A DNA stretch of 64,000 nt from NCBI GenBank assembly GCA_026399515.1, contig JAPLQT010000130.1, forward strand, positions 22,845 to 86,844, in the 5' to 3' direction. The position numbers and the translations under genes were made by a program. The notes under the pieces are model-generated. The model did not search any database, was not told the origin of the DNA, and saw nothing but the letters and a program-made list of their open reading frames with translations. Each line of letters begins with the position of its first letter. Positions within the stretch are counted from its first letter, which is position 1. This document shows, piece after piece, positions 9,501 through 16,567 of this stretch. The stretch is from Pseudomonadota bacterium (GTDB lineage: Bacteria; Pseudomonadota; Gammaproteobacteria; Burkholderiales; Rhodocyclaceae).

Positions 9501-9801
9501 CGACGATGAATTGCACCGTGATGACCGACATTCCCGGACGCGACACGGAATAGACATGCTCGATGCCGGATATTCGCGCCAGGACTTGTTCCGCCGGCCG
9601 GGACACCAGCGCCTCGACATCCTTGGCCGACGCGCCAGGAAACGGGATGAATACATTCGCCATGGTGACATTGATCTGCGGCTCTTCTTCGCGTGGCGTG
9701 ACCAGTACCGCAAATGAGCCGAGCAACAAGGCGATCAGAGCGATCAGCGGCGTCATGGAATGGCGCAGGAAAAACTCGGCGATACGTCCGGAAATGCCCA
9801 T
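6544..9801 (-). CDS. RND efflux transporter permease (hydrophobe/amphiphile type)
   Basis: This 1085-residue inner-membrane pump subunit exports hydrophobic compounds at the expense of the proton gradient, working with a periplasmic adaptor and an outer-membrane channel. It shows the N-terminal span (about 15-34), two large periplasmic loops and the transmembrane-4 motif VDDAIVVVENI with the paired aspartates of the proton relay; heavy-metal RND pumps have a different motif here. The C-terminal half repeats the six-helix plan. It lies 83 bp after the adaptor gene on the same strand. No outer-membrane factor gene follows, so a channel encoded elsewhere must be used. The start at 9801 has only a weak ribosome site. 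Confidence 0.93.
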   Translation of the reverse strand: MGISGRIAEFFLRHSMTPLIALIALLLGSFAVLVTPREEEPQINVTMANVFIPFPGASAKDVEALVSRPAEQVLARISGIEHVYSVSRPGMSVITVQFIVGQDPIQALVRLYDTINSHRDWVSPNLGVLDPIIKPKGIDDVPIVTLTFWSTSDTDGASGKTAFELQQVARAAEIELKRIPGTRDVETIGGPGHVIRVVMDSDRMNAHGVTAQDLKAVLQVSNASQPSGNLVSGNAEMLVQTGTYLESAADVKRLVVGVQGGKPVFMADVAKVVDGADQPSRYVWFGTGAAAKTKGITALGEYPAVTLSVSKKPGVNAADIAEAVIARATALKGSVIPDGVEFTVTRNYGETATDKAQKLIGKLVFATAFVVLLVLFALGRREAVIVGVAVSLTLAATLFASWAWGFTLNRVSLFALIFSIGILVDDAIVVVENIHRWHTLEPDKPLWQIIPGAVDEVGGPTILATFTVIAALLPMAFVSGLMGPYMSPIPINASMGMFISLAIAFVITPWLALKLLGGKPGHDPHPSSASGGSLRVGKLERLFRRVLTPFLDAAKGKGARRKLWIVILAAILFSVSLAVVKLVVLKMLPFDNKSEFQVVLDMPVGTPLEETAKVLREIGTHLATVEEVSDYQAYAGVASPINFNGLVRQYYLRANSEMGDIQVNLADKKHRHRQSHEVAVSVRDAVTAIARKHGGNVKVVEVPPGPPVLSPIVAEIYGPDYSGQIAVAKRVRAQFENTADIIGVDDSSSVPARKVVLRVTQSKAALLGVAQKDIVEVVRLGLAGEDVTPVHDGEAKYEIPVRITLPAEQQNSIDQLLKLRVRSREGALVPISELTEAQVLPREQVVYHKDLLPVVYVTGDMGGKLDSPLYGMFDIRTRVKDMPLDDVQGGGGTLGEYFVRQPKDPYAGYSLKWDGEWQVTYETFRDMGIAYAVGLVLIYLLVVMQFESYLVPLIIMAPIPLTIIGVMPGHALFGSQFTATSMIGMIALAGIIVRNSILLVDFINQQVSAGMDFAEAVIQSAIVRAKPITLTGLAAMLGALFILDDPIFNGLALSLIFGILVSTVLTLVVIPVLYFAAMKNRIGRQ

Positions 9802-9884
9802 GGCTAGGTTGAGTGTGCGGAAAACTTGCGGGCGGAAAGCGTCGCGCCCCGGACAAGTGGCAAGGAGCTTTTCATTTCCTCACC

Positions 9885-10883
9885 TCACTTGGCTTGTTTC
9901 AAGGCGATGCCCGCCTTGACCGGATCGAGGGCGACTTTTTCACCCGCGGAAAGTCCCGCCAATACCTCGATGTCGCCTCCCGCCAGGGACTCGCCCAGGC
10001 GCACCTGACGCAGGTGCGGCAAGGCCTTGTCGTCCATCACATATACGCCGGTAAGTTCGCCACGGCGCAGCACCGCACCCGCGGGTACCAGCAATTTCCT
10101 GGCCTTGCCGATGACAAAATGGGCGCGCACGAACATGCCTGGCAGGACGCCTTCCAGATTGTCCGGCAGATATACGCGCGCACGGACCACATGGGTCTGG
10201 GCGTCCGCCGTCGGCAGGATTTCGACGCGCAACGCATCCATCCATTTGCCGGTCTCCGGAAATTCCACCCTGGCGCGTAGCGCTTGCTTTACCTCGGCCA
10301 GCTTGTGCTGGGGAATGCTGGCCACCACACGCAAGCTCTTCGGATCGAAGACGGTAATCAGCGCCTTCCCCGGTCCGGCCATCTCGCCCAACTCGGTATG
10401 ACGCTGGGCGACGATGCCGGCAAAGGGCGAGTGTATCGTCGCGAAGCCGGTCGCTACGCCCGCCTGCCCGGCGCCGGCGGCAGCCGCCTTGTAATCTGCC
10501 TCGGCCTTGTCGAAGGCTGCCTGGCTGATGAATTTCTGCGCCAGCAGGTTCTTGTTGCGCTCGAATGCAGCGCGGGCATTGACCAGTTGCGCCTGTGCAC
10601 CCGCCTGGCCTTGCGCCGCTTCGCGCTCGTCGAGCCGCATCAGCACTTCGCCCGCCTTGACGCGGCTGCCGGCATCGAAACGCGCCTCGACGACGCGACC
10701 CTGCATCTGCGCGGCAATGGTGGCCTGCCTGACGGCCTCTACGACAGCCTCGGCGGGATAGGTCTGGTCGACCTCGCGCAGTTCGACCGTGGCAGTCGCC
10801 AGCGATTGGGCTTCGGAATAACCGGGTGCCACGGCCAGGATTGCCGCCAAGGCCAGGGAGATCAGTGTGTAGGGTGTCTTCAT
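9885..10883 (-). CDS. RND efflux periplasmic adaptor (membrane fusion protein)
   Basis: The 332-residue protein begins with a Sec signal peptide (about 1-25), followed by the biotinyl/lipoyl-like half motif (VEAVRQATIAAQMQGRVVEA), a long alpha-helical hairpin rich in alanine and glutamine (about 80-140), the second lipoyl half (FATIHSPFAGIV) and a beta-barrel domain. It bridges the RND permease encoded next to it and an outer-membrane channel. The start codon lies only about 7 nt behind a -10 box and has no Shine-Dalgarno sequence, suggesting a leaderless message. Confidence 0.92.
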   Translation of the reverse strand: MKTPYTLISLALAAILAVAPGYSEAQSLATATVELREVDQTYPAEAVVEAVRQATIAAQMQGRVVEARFDAGSRVKAGEVLMRLDEREAAQGQAGAQAQLVNARAAFERNKNLLAQKFISQAAFDKAEADYKAAAAGAGQAGVATGFATIHSPFAGIVAQRHTELGEMAGPGKALITVFDPKSLRVVASIPQHKLAEVKQALRARVEFPETGKWMDALRVEILPTADAQTHVVRARVYLPDNLEGVLPGMFVRAHFVIGKARKLLVPAGAVLRRGELTGVYVMDDKALPHLRQVRLGESLAGGDIEVLAGLSAGEKVALDPVKAGIALKQAK

Positions 10884-10886
10884 GTT

Positions 10887-10918
10887 TATTAGTATACGCT
10901 AATATACTATTCAGTCAA
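10887..10918 (-). promoter_or_regulatory. Promoter and overlapping operator of the RND operon
   Basis: On the minus strand TTGACT (10918-10913) and TATACT (10896-10891) are 16 bp apart, placing transcription start about at the ATG (10883). Two nested inverted repeats cover the -10 and spacer: TATTAG-N6-CTAATA (10887-10904) and TAGTATA-N6-TATACTA (10890-10909). Such overlap implies repression. The arms resemble those of the operator before the divergent GntR gene. Confidence 0.6.
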
Positions 10919-11016
10919 CGCCCACTCCTTCCACCAGGAGGATTTTCCCAAGCGGAATGGCGGAACCGCTTCCAGTCTGGGTGTTGCCAGCCTTCTCGCT
11001 ATTTCCAACGAAAAGC

Positions 11017-11059
11017 TTGCATTTCGCAAAATCTAGTGTATTATTGCTTATATACACTA
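11017..11059 (+). promoter_or_regulatory. Promoter and YtrA-type operator of the GntR-ABC operon
   Basis: TTGCAT (11017-11022) and TATTAT (11039-11044) with a 16-bp spacer form a sigma-70-like promoter. The inverted repeat TAGTGTA (11034-11040) - N12 - TACACTA (11053-11059) overlaps its -10 region. From memory, Bacillus YtrA operators have the form AGTGTA...TACACT, so this fits autoregulation by the YtrA-like protein encoded 18 bp downstream. Confidence 0.65.
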
Positions 11060-11076
11060 TAGCGAAGGCTCCCAAT

Positions 11077-11457
11077 ATGCTCTTCGACATCAACCCCAGC
11101 GCCGCGGTGCCGATCTACCGCCAGATCATCGATCAGGTGCGGCGGATGGTGGCGGGCGGCCTGCTCAAGCCGGGCGACGAGTTGCCTTCGGTGCGCAGCG
11201 TGGCCGCGCAACATGCCGTCAATCCGATGACCGTCTCCAAGGCCTACAGCCTGCTCGAAGCCGAGGGCCTGGCCATGCGCCAGCGCGGAGTGGGCATGGT
11301 GATCGCGCAACGCCAACCGGTGCGCGAACTGCCGGACCGGCTCGAACTGCTGCGCCCCAGCCTGCAAGCGGCGGCGCAGCATGCCCGCCAACTGGAAATT
11401 CCCATGCGCGATGCCCTGGCGCTGTTCAAGAACGAACTCGAAGGAGACAAGCAATGA
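11077..11457 (+). CDS. GntR-family transcriptional regulator, YtrA subfamily
   Basis: This 126-residue DNA-binding protein has the GntR winged helix-turn-helix at 10-75 (PIYRQIIDQVRRMV, LPSVRSVAAQHAVNPMTVSK) and only a short helical dimerisation tail, the architecture of the YtrA subfamily that controls linked ABC transporter operons. The start at 11077 has AAGG at 8 nt and begins MLFDINP as usual for YtrA proteins; longer readings run through the promoter. Its stop overlaps the ABC ATPase start by ATGA. An operator-like inverted repeat stands in its promoter. Confidence 0.93.
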   Translation: MLFDINPSAAVPIYRQIIDQVRRMVAGGLLKPGDELPSVRSVAAQHAVNPMTVSKAYSLLEAEGLAMRQRGVGMVIAQRQPVRELPDRLELLRPSLQAAAQHARQLEIPMRDALALFKNELEGDKQ

Positions 11458-12341
11458 CCATGACTCAACCCCAGTTGATTCCGCCGCTTGCGGCAATGTC
11501 GGATGATCCCGTTCTGCTGGAGGATGTCACGCTCGCCTACGGCGACATCATCGCGCTGAACAATGCGAGCCTGCGCCTGCCGACGGGTTCGGTGGTCGGG
11601 CTGGCTGGCAGCAACGGCGCCGGCAAGTCCAGCCTGATCCGCTGCCTGCTCGGCCTCACGCTGCCTCAGTCGGGGCGCATACGCCTGCTCGGTGAAGACC
11701 CGCGCGAACTGAGCGACGCGGCGCGCGCCAGGCTCGGCTATGTACCGCAAACGCCGGAACTGATCGAGTGGATGAAAGTCGACCAGCATCTCGATTACAT
11801 CGGCGCCTTCTATCCCGACTGGGATGCGGCGCGCGTCGCCGACTGGTGCGCAAAATGGGACCTGCCTCCGCGCCAGAAAGTCGCCGGCCTGTCGCTCGGA
11901 CAGAAGCAGAAGCTGTCGCTGTTGCTGGCGCTCGGCCATGCGCCGCAATTGCTGGTTCTCGATGAACCGGTCGCCAGCTTCGATCCCTTGATGCGCCGGG
12001 AATTCATGCGCACGCTGTTCGATGAGACGCCCGACCGCACCGTCCTCATCTCCAGCCATCTGCTCTCCGATCTGGAGCGCGTCATCAGCCACCTGGTGTT
12101 GATGAAAAACGGCCGCGTGCTGCTGGTGGACGAATGGGACGCGCTGAACGAAAACCTGCGCCGCGTCGTTTCCCCGATCCGCCTGCCCAGCGGCCCAGGC
12201 GTGCTGGCCCAGCATACGGGCAGCGAGGACACGACGGCCGTGATCGACACGCGGCAATTCCCGCTCTCCGACCTGCCGTCGGGAGCGCGCCAAGTCATGG
12301 CAATGAACCTAGACGAACTGTTCGTGGAGCTGATGTCGTGA
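11454..12341 (+). CDS. ABC transporter ATP-binding protein
   Basis: The 295-residue ATPase powers the membrane protein encoded next. It shows Walker A GSNGAGKS (about 43-50), Q loop YVPQTPE, signature LSLGQKQ, Walker B LLVLDEPV and the switch histidine in LISSHLL, followed by a roughly 85-residue C-terminal extension. It is translationally coupled on both sides (ATGA with the regulator, GTGA with the permease). YtrB-like ATPases of this kind are usually linked to envelope stress or export; the substrate is unknown. Confidence 0.93.
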   Translation: MTMTQPQLIPPLAAMSDDPVLLEDVTLAYGDIIALNNASLRLPTGSVVGLAGSNGAGKSSLIRCLLGLTLPQSGRIRLLGEDPRELSDAARARLGYVPQTPELIEWMKVDQHLDYIGAFYPDWDAARVADWCAKWDLPPRQKVAGLSLGQKQKLSLLLALGHAPQLLVLDEPVASFDPLMRREFMRTLFDETPDRTVLISSHLLSDLERVISHLVLMKNGRVLLVDEWDALNENLRRVVSPIRLPSGPGVLAQHTGSEDTTAVIDTRQFPLSDLPSGARQVMAMNLDELFVELMS

Positions 12342-13753
12342 ACATGAGCACTCAGGCGACGAGCCAGGCGGTGATGCATGCCAGAGAACATAGCCATTGG
12401 CGCGTTTACTTGACTATATTCAGGCAACTTCCGGTAGCGAGTTGGCTGTTTTCCGGGTTGTTAGTGCTGTTCATGTTCGCCTTGGTTGCGACCCAGGTGT
12501 TTGCCGCGATGCGGCTCACCACTGTCGTCTTCGGCTGGTCATGGAACGTCTTGTTGTTCGTCGGCCTCGGGCTGGGCAAGGCCACTTCGGACTTGTGGGG
12601 CTCGGACAGCCGGCGTCTGGTGCCGGACTACCATCGCCGCCTGATGCGCGTGGTCACCGTCACGGCACTGGCGATCTGGTCGACCATACCGTTGACCTAC
12701 TGGCTGGGCAGCGTCGACCGTGACGGTATGTCCTGGGTAGGCGGAGTGTGGCTGTGGTCCTACGGCCTGTTGGGTCTGAGTTTCATCTGGGGTTTTTTCG
12801 TGACCCGGAAAATGCATTGGCTGGCGCGTGTGCTGATGATGTCGTTCGCCCTGCTTCCTTGGTGGGCGTTGGTAGGCTACGCGCCCTTTCGCGAATGGCT
12901 GTTTTCCCCGCTGGCTCCGGCGTGGCCGGGCTACACGCCGATCAATCTGCTGTCGCTGCTACTCGGCCCGCACAACTGGCCGCTGTTTTTCGCGCGCCGG
13001 ATGCCGGCGGTTCAAGAGGCGGCGCACTGTTCCAGCCTGGCTCGCATCGAGCAGCGGGTACGCACGGGTACCGCGCTGGACGGGTTCGTCATGCGGGAAC
13101 TGCTGCAATTCTTCCATGCGAAGAGCAGGCTGCGGCCGGAGTTCCGCGTCTGCCCGCCGGCGTTGCTGGGCTGGCTATGGGGTCCGCTGGCGATGGCCTT
13201 GTTTGTCGGTGTCTTTGCCAAGATCGGGATTCTCTATCTGGCCATAGTTGCCCCTACCCTGGCGCCCTCGATGGCATTGTTGACGGCGATCACTCCCCTT
13301 TCGGCCTCCATCGGGCGCAAGAGCCTGGGCCGCTACACGCTGTTGCCAGGCGCGGCCCACCGGCGCGAATTGCCCGCTTGGCTGACGCGGCGCTATTTCG
13401 CTGTCTGCGCCGCGGTGATCGCATTCCTGTGGTTGCCCAGCCTGCTGGTTGCGATATGGGCCGAGATTCCAGCCGCCGTCATCGGACGCTTCGTCGCCGC
13501 GTTGCTGCTGAGCCTGGCCGGCGCCACCGCCTTGCAGATCTTCGTCCTGCCCGGCAAGACCACCGTCTTGAGTACGCCAACTGTCTTCTTGACCGTATTC
13601 GTTGGCACGATTGCCGCTGTGAACGCCGCTTTGATCGTGAATGACGCCGGGGCGCGGCTGGTGTTCGCGGGTGTCGCCGTCTCCATCGCCACGTCGACCG
13701 TACTGTACCTGTGGGGACTGCGGCGCTGGAAGACGATCGATCTGGGCGGGTGA
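12338..13753 (+). CDS. Large multispanning membrane protein, presumed ABC permease
   Basis: This 471-residue inner-membrane protein has about ten hydrophobic helices in two groups with a soluble stretch around 210-270 (RIEQRVRTGTALDGFVMREL). The GTG at 12338 overlaps the ATPase stop and has GGAG 8 nt upstream; an ATG at 12344 is the alternative. I recognise no specific permease family by motif, and the call rests on the operon with a YtrA regulator and an ABC ATPase. It is followed after 5 bp by the first of two small paralogues. Confidence 0.75.
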   Translation: MNMSTQATSQAVMHAREHSHWRVYLTIFRQLPVASWLFSGLLVLFMFALVATQVFAAMRLTTVVFGWSWNVLLFVGLGLGKATSDLWGSDSRRLVPDYHRRLMRVVTVTALAIWSTIPLTYWLGSVDRDGMSWVGGVWLWSYGLLGLSFIWGFFVTRKMHWLARVLMMSFALLPWWALVGYAPFREWLFSPLAPAWPGYTPINLLSLLLGPHNWPLFFARRMPAVQEAAHCSSLARIEQRVRTGTALDGFVMRELLQFFHAKSRLRPEFRVCPPALLGWLWGPLAMALFVGVFAKIGILYLAIVAPTLAPSMALLTAITPLSASIGRKSLGRYTLLPGAAHRRELPAWLTRRYFAVCAAVIAFLWLPSLLVAIWAEIPAAVIGRFVAALLLSLAGATALQIFVLPGKTTVLSTPTVFLTVFVGTIAAVNAALIVNDAGARLVFAGVAVSIATSTVLYLWGLRRWKTIDLGG

Positions 13754-13758
13754 AGACA

Positions 13759-14352
13759 ATGACAAACGATCAATTCAGGCGCTACGCCGCCATCGCCGCC
13801 CTGGTGGCGGTTCCCTTGCTGGTACCCTTGCTGCTGAACGACCCGCTTTCCGGGCCGCTTTCCCGAAGCGAATGCGTCCGCGTCAAGGCGGTCGGCAGTT
13901 CCGGCAAGGTGAAGTTTTCCATCGACGGATTGTCCGGGACGGAGGGCAGGCCGATCTACGGCGGGCGCAGCTTTGCCCGGATCGAAGGCGGCCGCATCTG
14001 CGGCTTCGACGATGCGCCGATGAGTTTCCACGGCAGCACGGAGTTGCCGCCAACGGCGAGCGTCTGGCTGGTTTCGACGAGCGATAGCGGTCAACACTAT
14101 TTGTCGCCACGGATACAAATCATGGCGGGCGAATGGGTCGCAAGCGATATTCGCATGGGCGGCAATATCGTCACGCTCAGCTTCATGCAAGTGGATACCG
14201 CCACGGACCAAGATTTCCGCGCGCAGGTGAACAACCGGAATTGGCGCGTGGAGTGGCCCGGCGGTGCGATCGAACTGGCAGCTCTGACGTTCGAACAGGA
14301 ACGCCGGCTGCATCTGTTAGCGAGCATTGCAACTGGGAGGATGACAAAATGA
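13759..14352 (+). CDS. Unknown membrane-anchored protein, paralogue 1
   Basis: The 197-residue protein has a short basic start, one hydrophobic helix (about 9-27, AAIAALVAVPLLVPLLL) and a soluble, beta-rich remainder probably outside the cytoplasmic membrane. It aligns along its length with the product of the next gene: the same first residues (MTND-RRYA), the GxTELPxTAxVW block, YLxSPxxxI and xVDTxxD. I know no family. Position in the YtrA-ABC operon suggests an extracytoplasmic partner of the transporter. It ends ATGACAAAATGA, overlapping the next start. Confidence 0.75.
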   Translation: MTNDQFRRYAAIAALVAVPLLVPLLLNDPLSGPLSRSECVRVKAVGSSGKVKFSIDGLSGTEGRPIYGGRSFARIEGGRICGFDDAPMSFHGSTELPPTASVWLVSTSDSGQHYLSPRIQIMAGEWVASDIRMGGNIVTLSFMQVDTATDQDFRAQVNNRNWRVEWPGGAIELAALTFEQERRLHLLASIATGRMTK

Positions 14353-14897
14353 CGAACGATCGATTGCGGCGCTATGCGGGAATCGCCGGCCTGCTGGCGG
14401 TTCCGCTGCTGGTGCCGGCCCTGCTGCACGACAGCTTTTCCAGGACCTCGCCCGCGACTAGCTGCGCCAGCGTCAAAATCACCGCCACGTCCGGCAGCGA
14501 ACGATTTTCGCTGGAACGGCTGGCTATGAAGGGCGGAACCCCGGTCTATGCGGGAGCCCAATATTCCCAAATCGGGGGAGGCGGTTTCAACGCGATCATC
14601 GATGCGCCATTGAGTGCCCGCGGCAGGACCGAGTTGCCGGATACGGCCAGAGTATGGACGGTGTTGTCGGGTGACAAGAGCGGGTACTACCTGCAATCCC
14701 CGCCGGTCGAGATCAGGGACGGCCTATGGGTCGCCGCCAATCTGCGGCCGGGCTGCAAGATTGCCAAGATACAGTTCCTTGAGGTGGATACGGAAGCCGA
14801 CAAGCTATTCAGCGAACGTGCGAAGCGTAAGGATTGGGGAGAGTTCCCTCAGTTGCCCACAGGGGCCAGGGAACTGGCGGCGCTAACGCTCGAATAG
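14349..14897 (+). CDS. Unknown membrane-anchored protein, paralogue 2
   Basis: This 182-residue protein is the tandem paralogue of the preceding one: N-terminal helix (about 9-27), then a soluble domain with the shared blocks GRTELPDTARVW, YYLQSPPVEI and FLEVDTEADK. It has two cysteines (in SCASVK and PGCKI) not both matched in its sister. It starts with a 4-nt ATGA overlap and ends the operon 15 bp from the convergent chelatase gene. Function unknown; a role with the ABC transporter is inferred from the operon. Confidence 0.75.
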   Translation: MTNDRLRRYAGIAGLLAVPLLVPALLHDSFSRTSPATSCASVKITATSGSERFSLERLAMKGGTPVYAGAQYSQIGGGGFNAIIDAPLSARGRTELPDTARVWTVLSGDKSGYYLQSPPVEIRDGLWVAANLRPGCKIAKIQFLEVDTEADKLFSERAKRKDWGEFPQLPTGARELAALTLE

Positions 14898-14912
14898 GCG
14901 CAACGCGGAGAG

Positions 14913-15281
14913 CTAAGTCCTCAGCGCGTATTCGGCGATCGCTGCCACCACCTCGGCCGCTTCGCCGATAGGCGTCGCCACTTCGATCACCAGTCCGTCG
15001 TGGCGAACGCGTGCGGCCTCCAGCAAAGCAGGCAGATCGCGCTTGGTATGGCCGGACTGGGCCATGAAAATCGGCACGATGACGATCTCCCGGAAACCGT
15101 CGGCAACCAGGCCTGCGATGGTCTCCGGCAGTTGCGGCGCGATGAACTCCAGGAAAGCCACTTCCACGCGCGCCTCCGGTAGACGCGTCAACATGGCCTC
15201 GCGGATGGCGAGGATGGGCTGGGCCCAATCCGGATTGCGTGCGCCATGGGCGAAGAGGATTTTAGCCTTCATGTCCTTCAT
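14913..15281 (-). CDS. CbiX/SirB-type sirohydrochlorin chelatase-like protein
   Basis: The 122-residue protein is a single-domain CbiX-type class II chelatase, which inserts a metal (Co, Ni or Fe) into sirohydrochlorin. It has the first active-site histidine in FAHGARNP (H12) and the second in MAQSGHTKRDLP (H78). Small CbiX proteins of this length act as homodimers. The ATG at 15281 overlaps the stop of the MFS gene by 4 nt, so it is the last gene of that operon. Which metal and tetrapyrrole it serves cannot be told. Confidence 0.85.
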   Translation of the reverse strand: MKDMKAKILFAHGARNPDWAQPILAIREAMLTRLPEARVEVAFLEFIAPQLPETIAGLVADGFREIVIVPIFMAQSGHTKRDLPALLEAARVRHDGLVIEVATPIGEAAEVVAAIAEYALRT

Positions 15282-16549
15282 GCCGTTTCCTTCCAGATAT
15301 TGCGGCAGCCGGTCTCGCGTACCAGCAGGGTGGACAGGCAGCCGAAGAGTGCGGCACCGGCCATCAGCAGCATGCCCACATGGTAGTCGGCAGCCGCATA
15401 ATTCCTCACCCCTTCCACTACTACGCCATGCGTCGCCAGCCAACTGCGGTCCATGGCCCAGCCGACCAGCGGCTGCAATATGGCCGGGCCGAGGAACACC
15501 CCGACATTCACCACGCTGGTCGCCATCCCGGCGAGCAGCGGCGGATTGACCTCCTTGGCGCAAGCCCATGACAACGTCAAGCTTGCGGTGAGCAAGCCCA
15601 TCATCAGGCAGAACGGATAGGTAAGCGACAGCGGCATCGTCACGCCGGACAGCCACACTAGCCAGCCCAGCGCATGCAACGAGCTGCCGACCAACATGAT
15701 GGGTTTGCGGCGCCCGAAGTGATCGGAGATCCGTCCCCACAGCGCCGCACCGACAGCGAAACCGAGGAAGTACAGGCTGATGTGGTTGGAGGCGACCGCC
15801 CGCGTCATGCCCAGTACCTGGGTGAAATAGGGCACCGCCCACAAGCCGGCAAAACCGAAGAAGCTGCCGGCGATACCCAGATTCACGAAGAAACCGGGCC
15901 AGGTAGCGCGATTCTTCAACACGGTGAGCAAGCCGGCAAACCATGCGCTGCGGTCGATGCGCGCCCCGCTACGGTGCTGCTGGCCGGGAACGACCGGTCC
16001 GTCGCTGACCAGAAATAAACTGGCGACGCCGATGATCAAGGACAACACGCCGACGGCTGCGAAGATTTCGCGCCATGACGCGACCTGGGTCAGCCAAGCG
16101 AGCGGCGCTCCCGCGAGTATCGAGCCGAGGTTGCCGATCAGCATGCACAAGCCGTTGATGGTGGCGAAGCGGCTCTCCTCGAACCAGACGGCGATCAGCT
16201 TCAGCATCGCGATGAAGGTCACCGACACGCCCAGGCCCACTAGGGCGCGGCCGGCGAAAGCCAGTTCGAAGCTGGTCGCCAGGCCGAACAGCAGGGAGCC
16301 GACCCCGGCCACCAGTCCGCCGAGAAACAGTATCTTGCGCGGTCCCAGGGTGTCGGCGAGGATGCCGGTGGGCACCTGCATCAGCGTGTAGATGTAGAAG
16401 TAGGTGGCGGCCAGCGAGCCGAGCGCGGCGGCGCCGATCTGAAAAGCGGCGGCCAGATCCTGGGCGATCGCCGCGGGCGCGACGCGATGGAAGAACGACA
16501 GTAGATAGGCCGCGACCGCCAGCCCGAGTGCTAAGGTGCGCCGGTTCAT
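15278..16549 (-). CDS. MFS transporter
   Basis: The 423-residue inner-membrane protein has 12 predicted helices and the MFS loop 2-3 signature GILADTLGPRKIL (about 61-73) plus the corresponding RISDHFGRRKP in the second half. The first helix carries FFHRVAPA, which is common in a family of organic-acid or nitrate-like MFS proteins. It lies 18 bp behind the antiporter-like gene and is coupled to the chelatase gene. The substrate is unknown. Confidence 0.9.
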   Translation of the reverse strand: MNRRTLALGLAVAAYLLSFFHRVAPAAIAQDLAAAFQIGAAALGSLAATYFYIYTLMQVPTGILADTLGPRKILFLGGLVAGVGSLLFGLATSFELAFAGRALVGLGVSVTFIAMLKLIAVWFEESRFATINGLCMLIGNLGSILAGAPLAWLTQVASWREIFAAVGVLSLIIGVASLFLVSDGPVVPGQQHRSGARIDRSAWFAGLLTVLKNRATWPGFFVNLGIAGSFFGFAGLWAVPYFTQVLGMTRAVASNHISLYFLGFAVGAALWGRISDHFGRRKPIMLVGSSLHALGWLVWLSGVTMPLSLTYPFCLMMGLLTASLTLSWACAKEVNPPLLAGMATSVVNVGVFLGPAILQPLVGWAMDRSWLATHGVVVEGVRNYAAADYHVGMLLMAGAALFGCLSTLLVRETGCRNIWKETA

Positions 16550-16567
16550 CGAGTCGTCTGGCGCACC

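Noticed and set aside
15282..15944. N-terminal extension in frame with the CbiX-type chelatase
   Set aside because: It overlaps the MFS gene in another frame; the chelatase begins at 15281 with an ATGA overlap and is complete from there.
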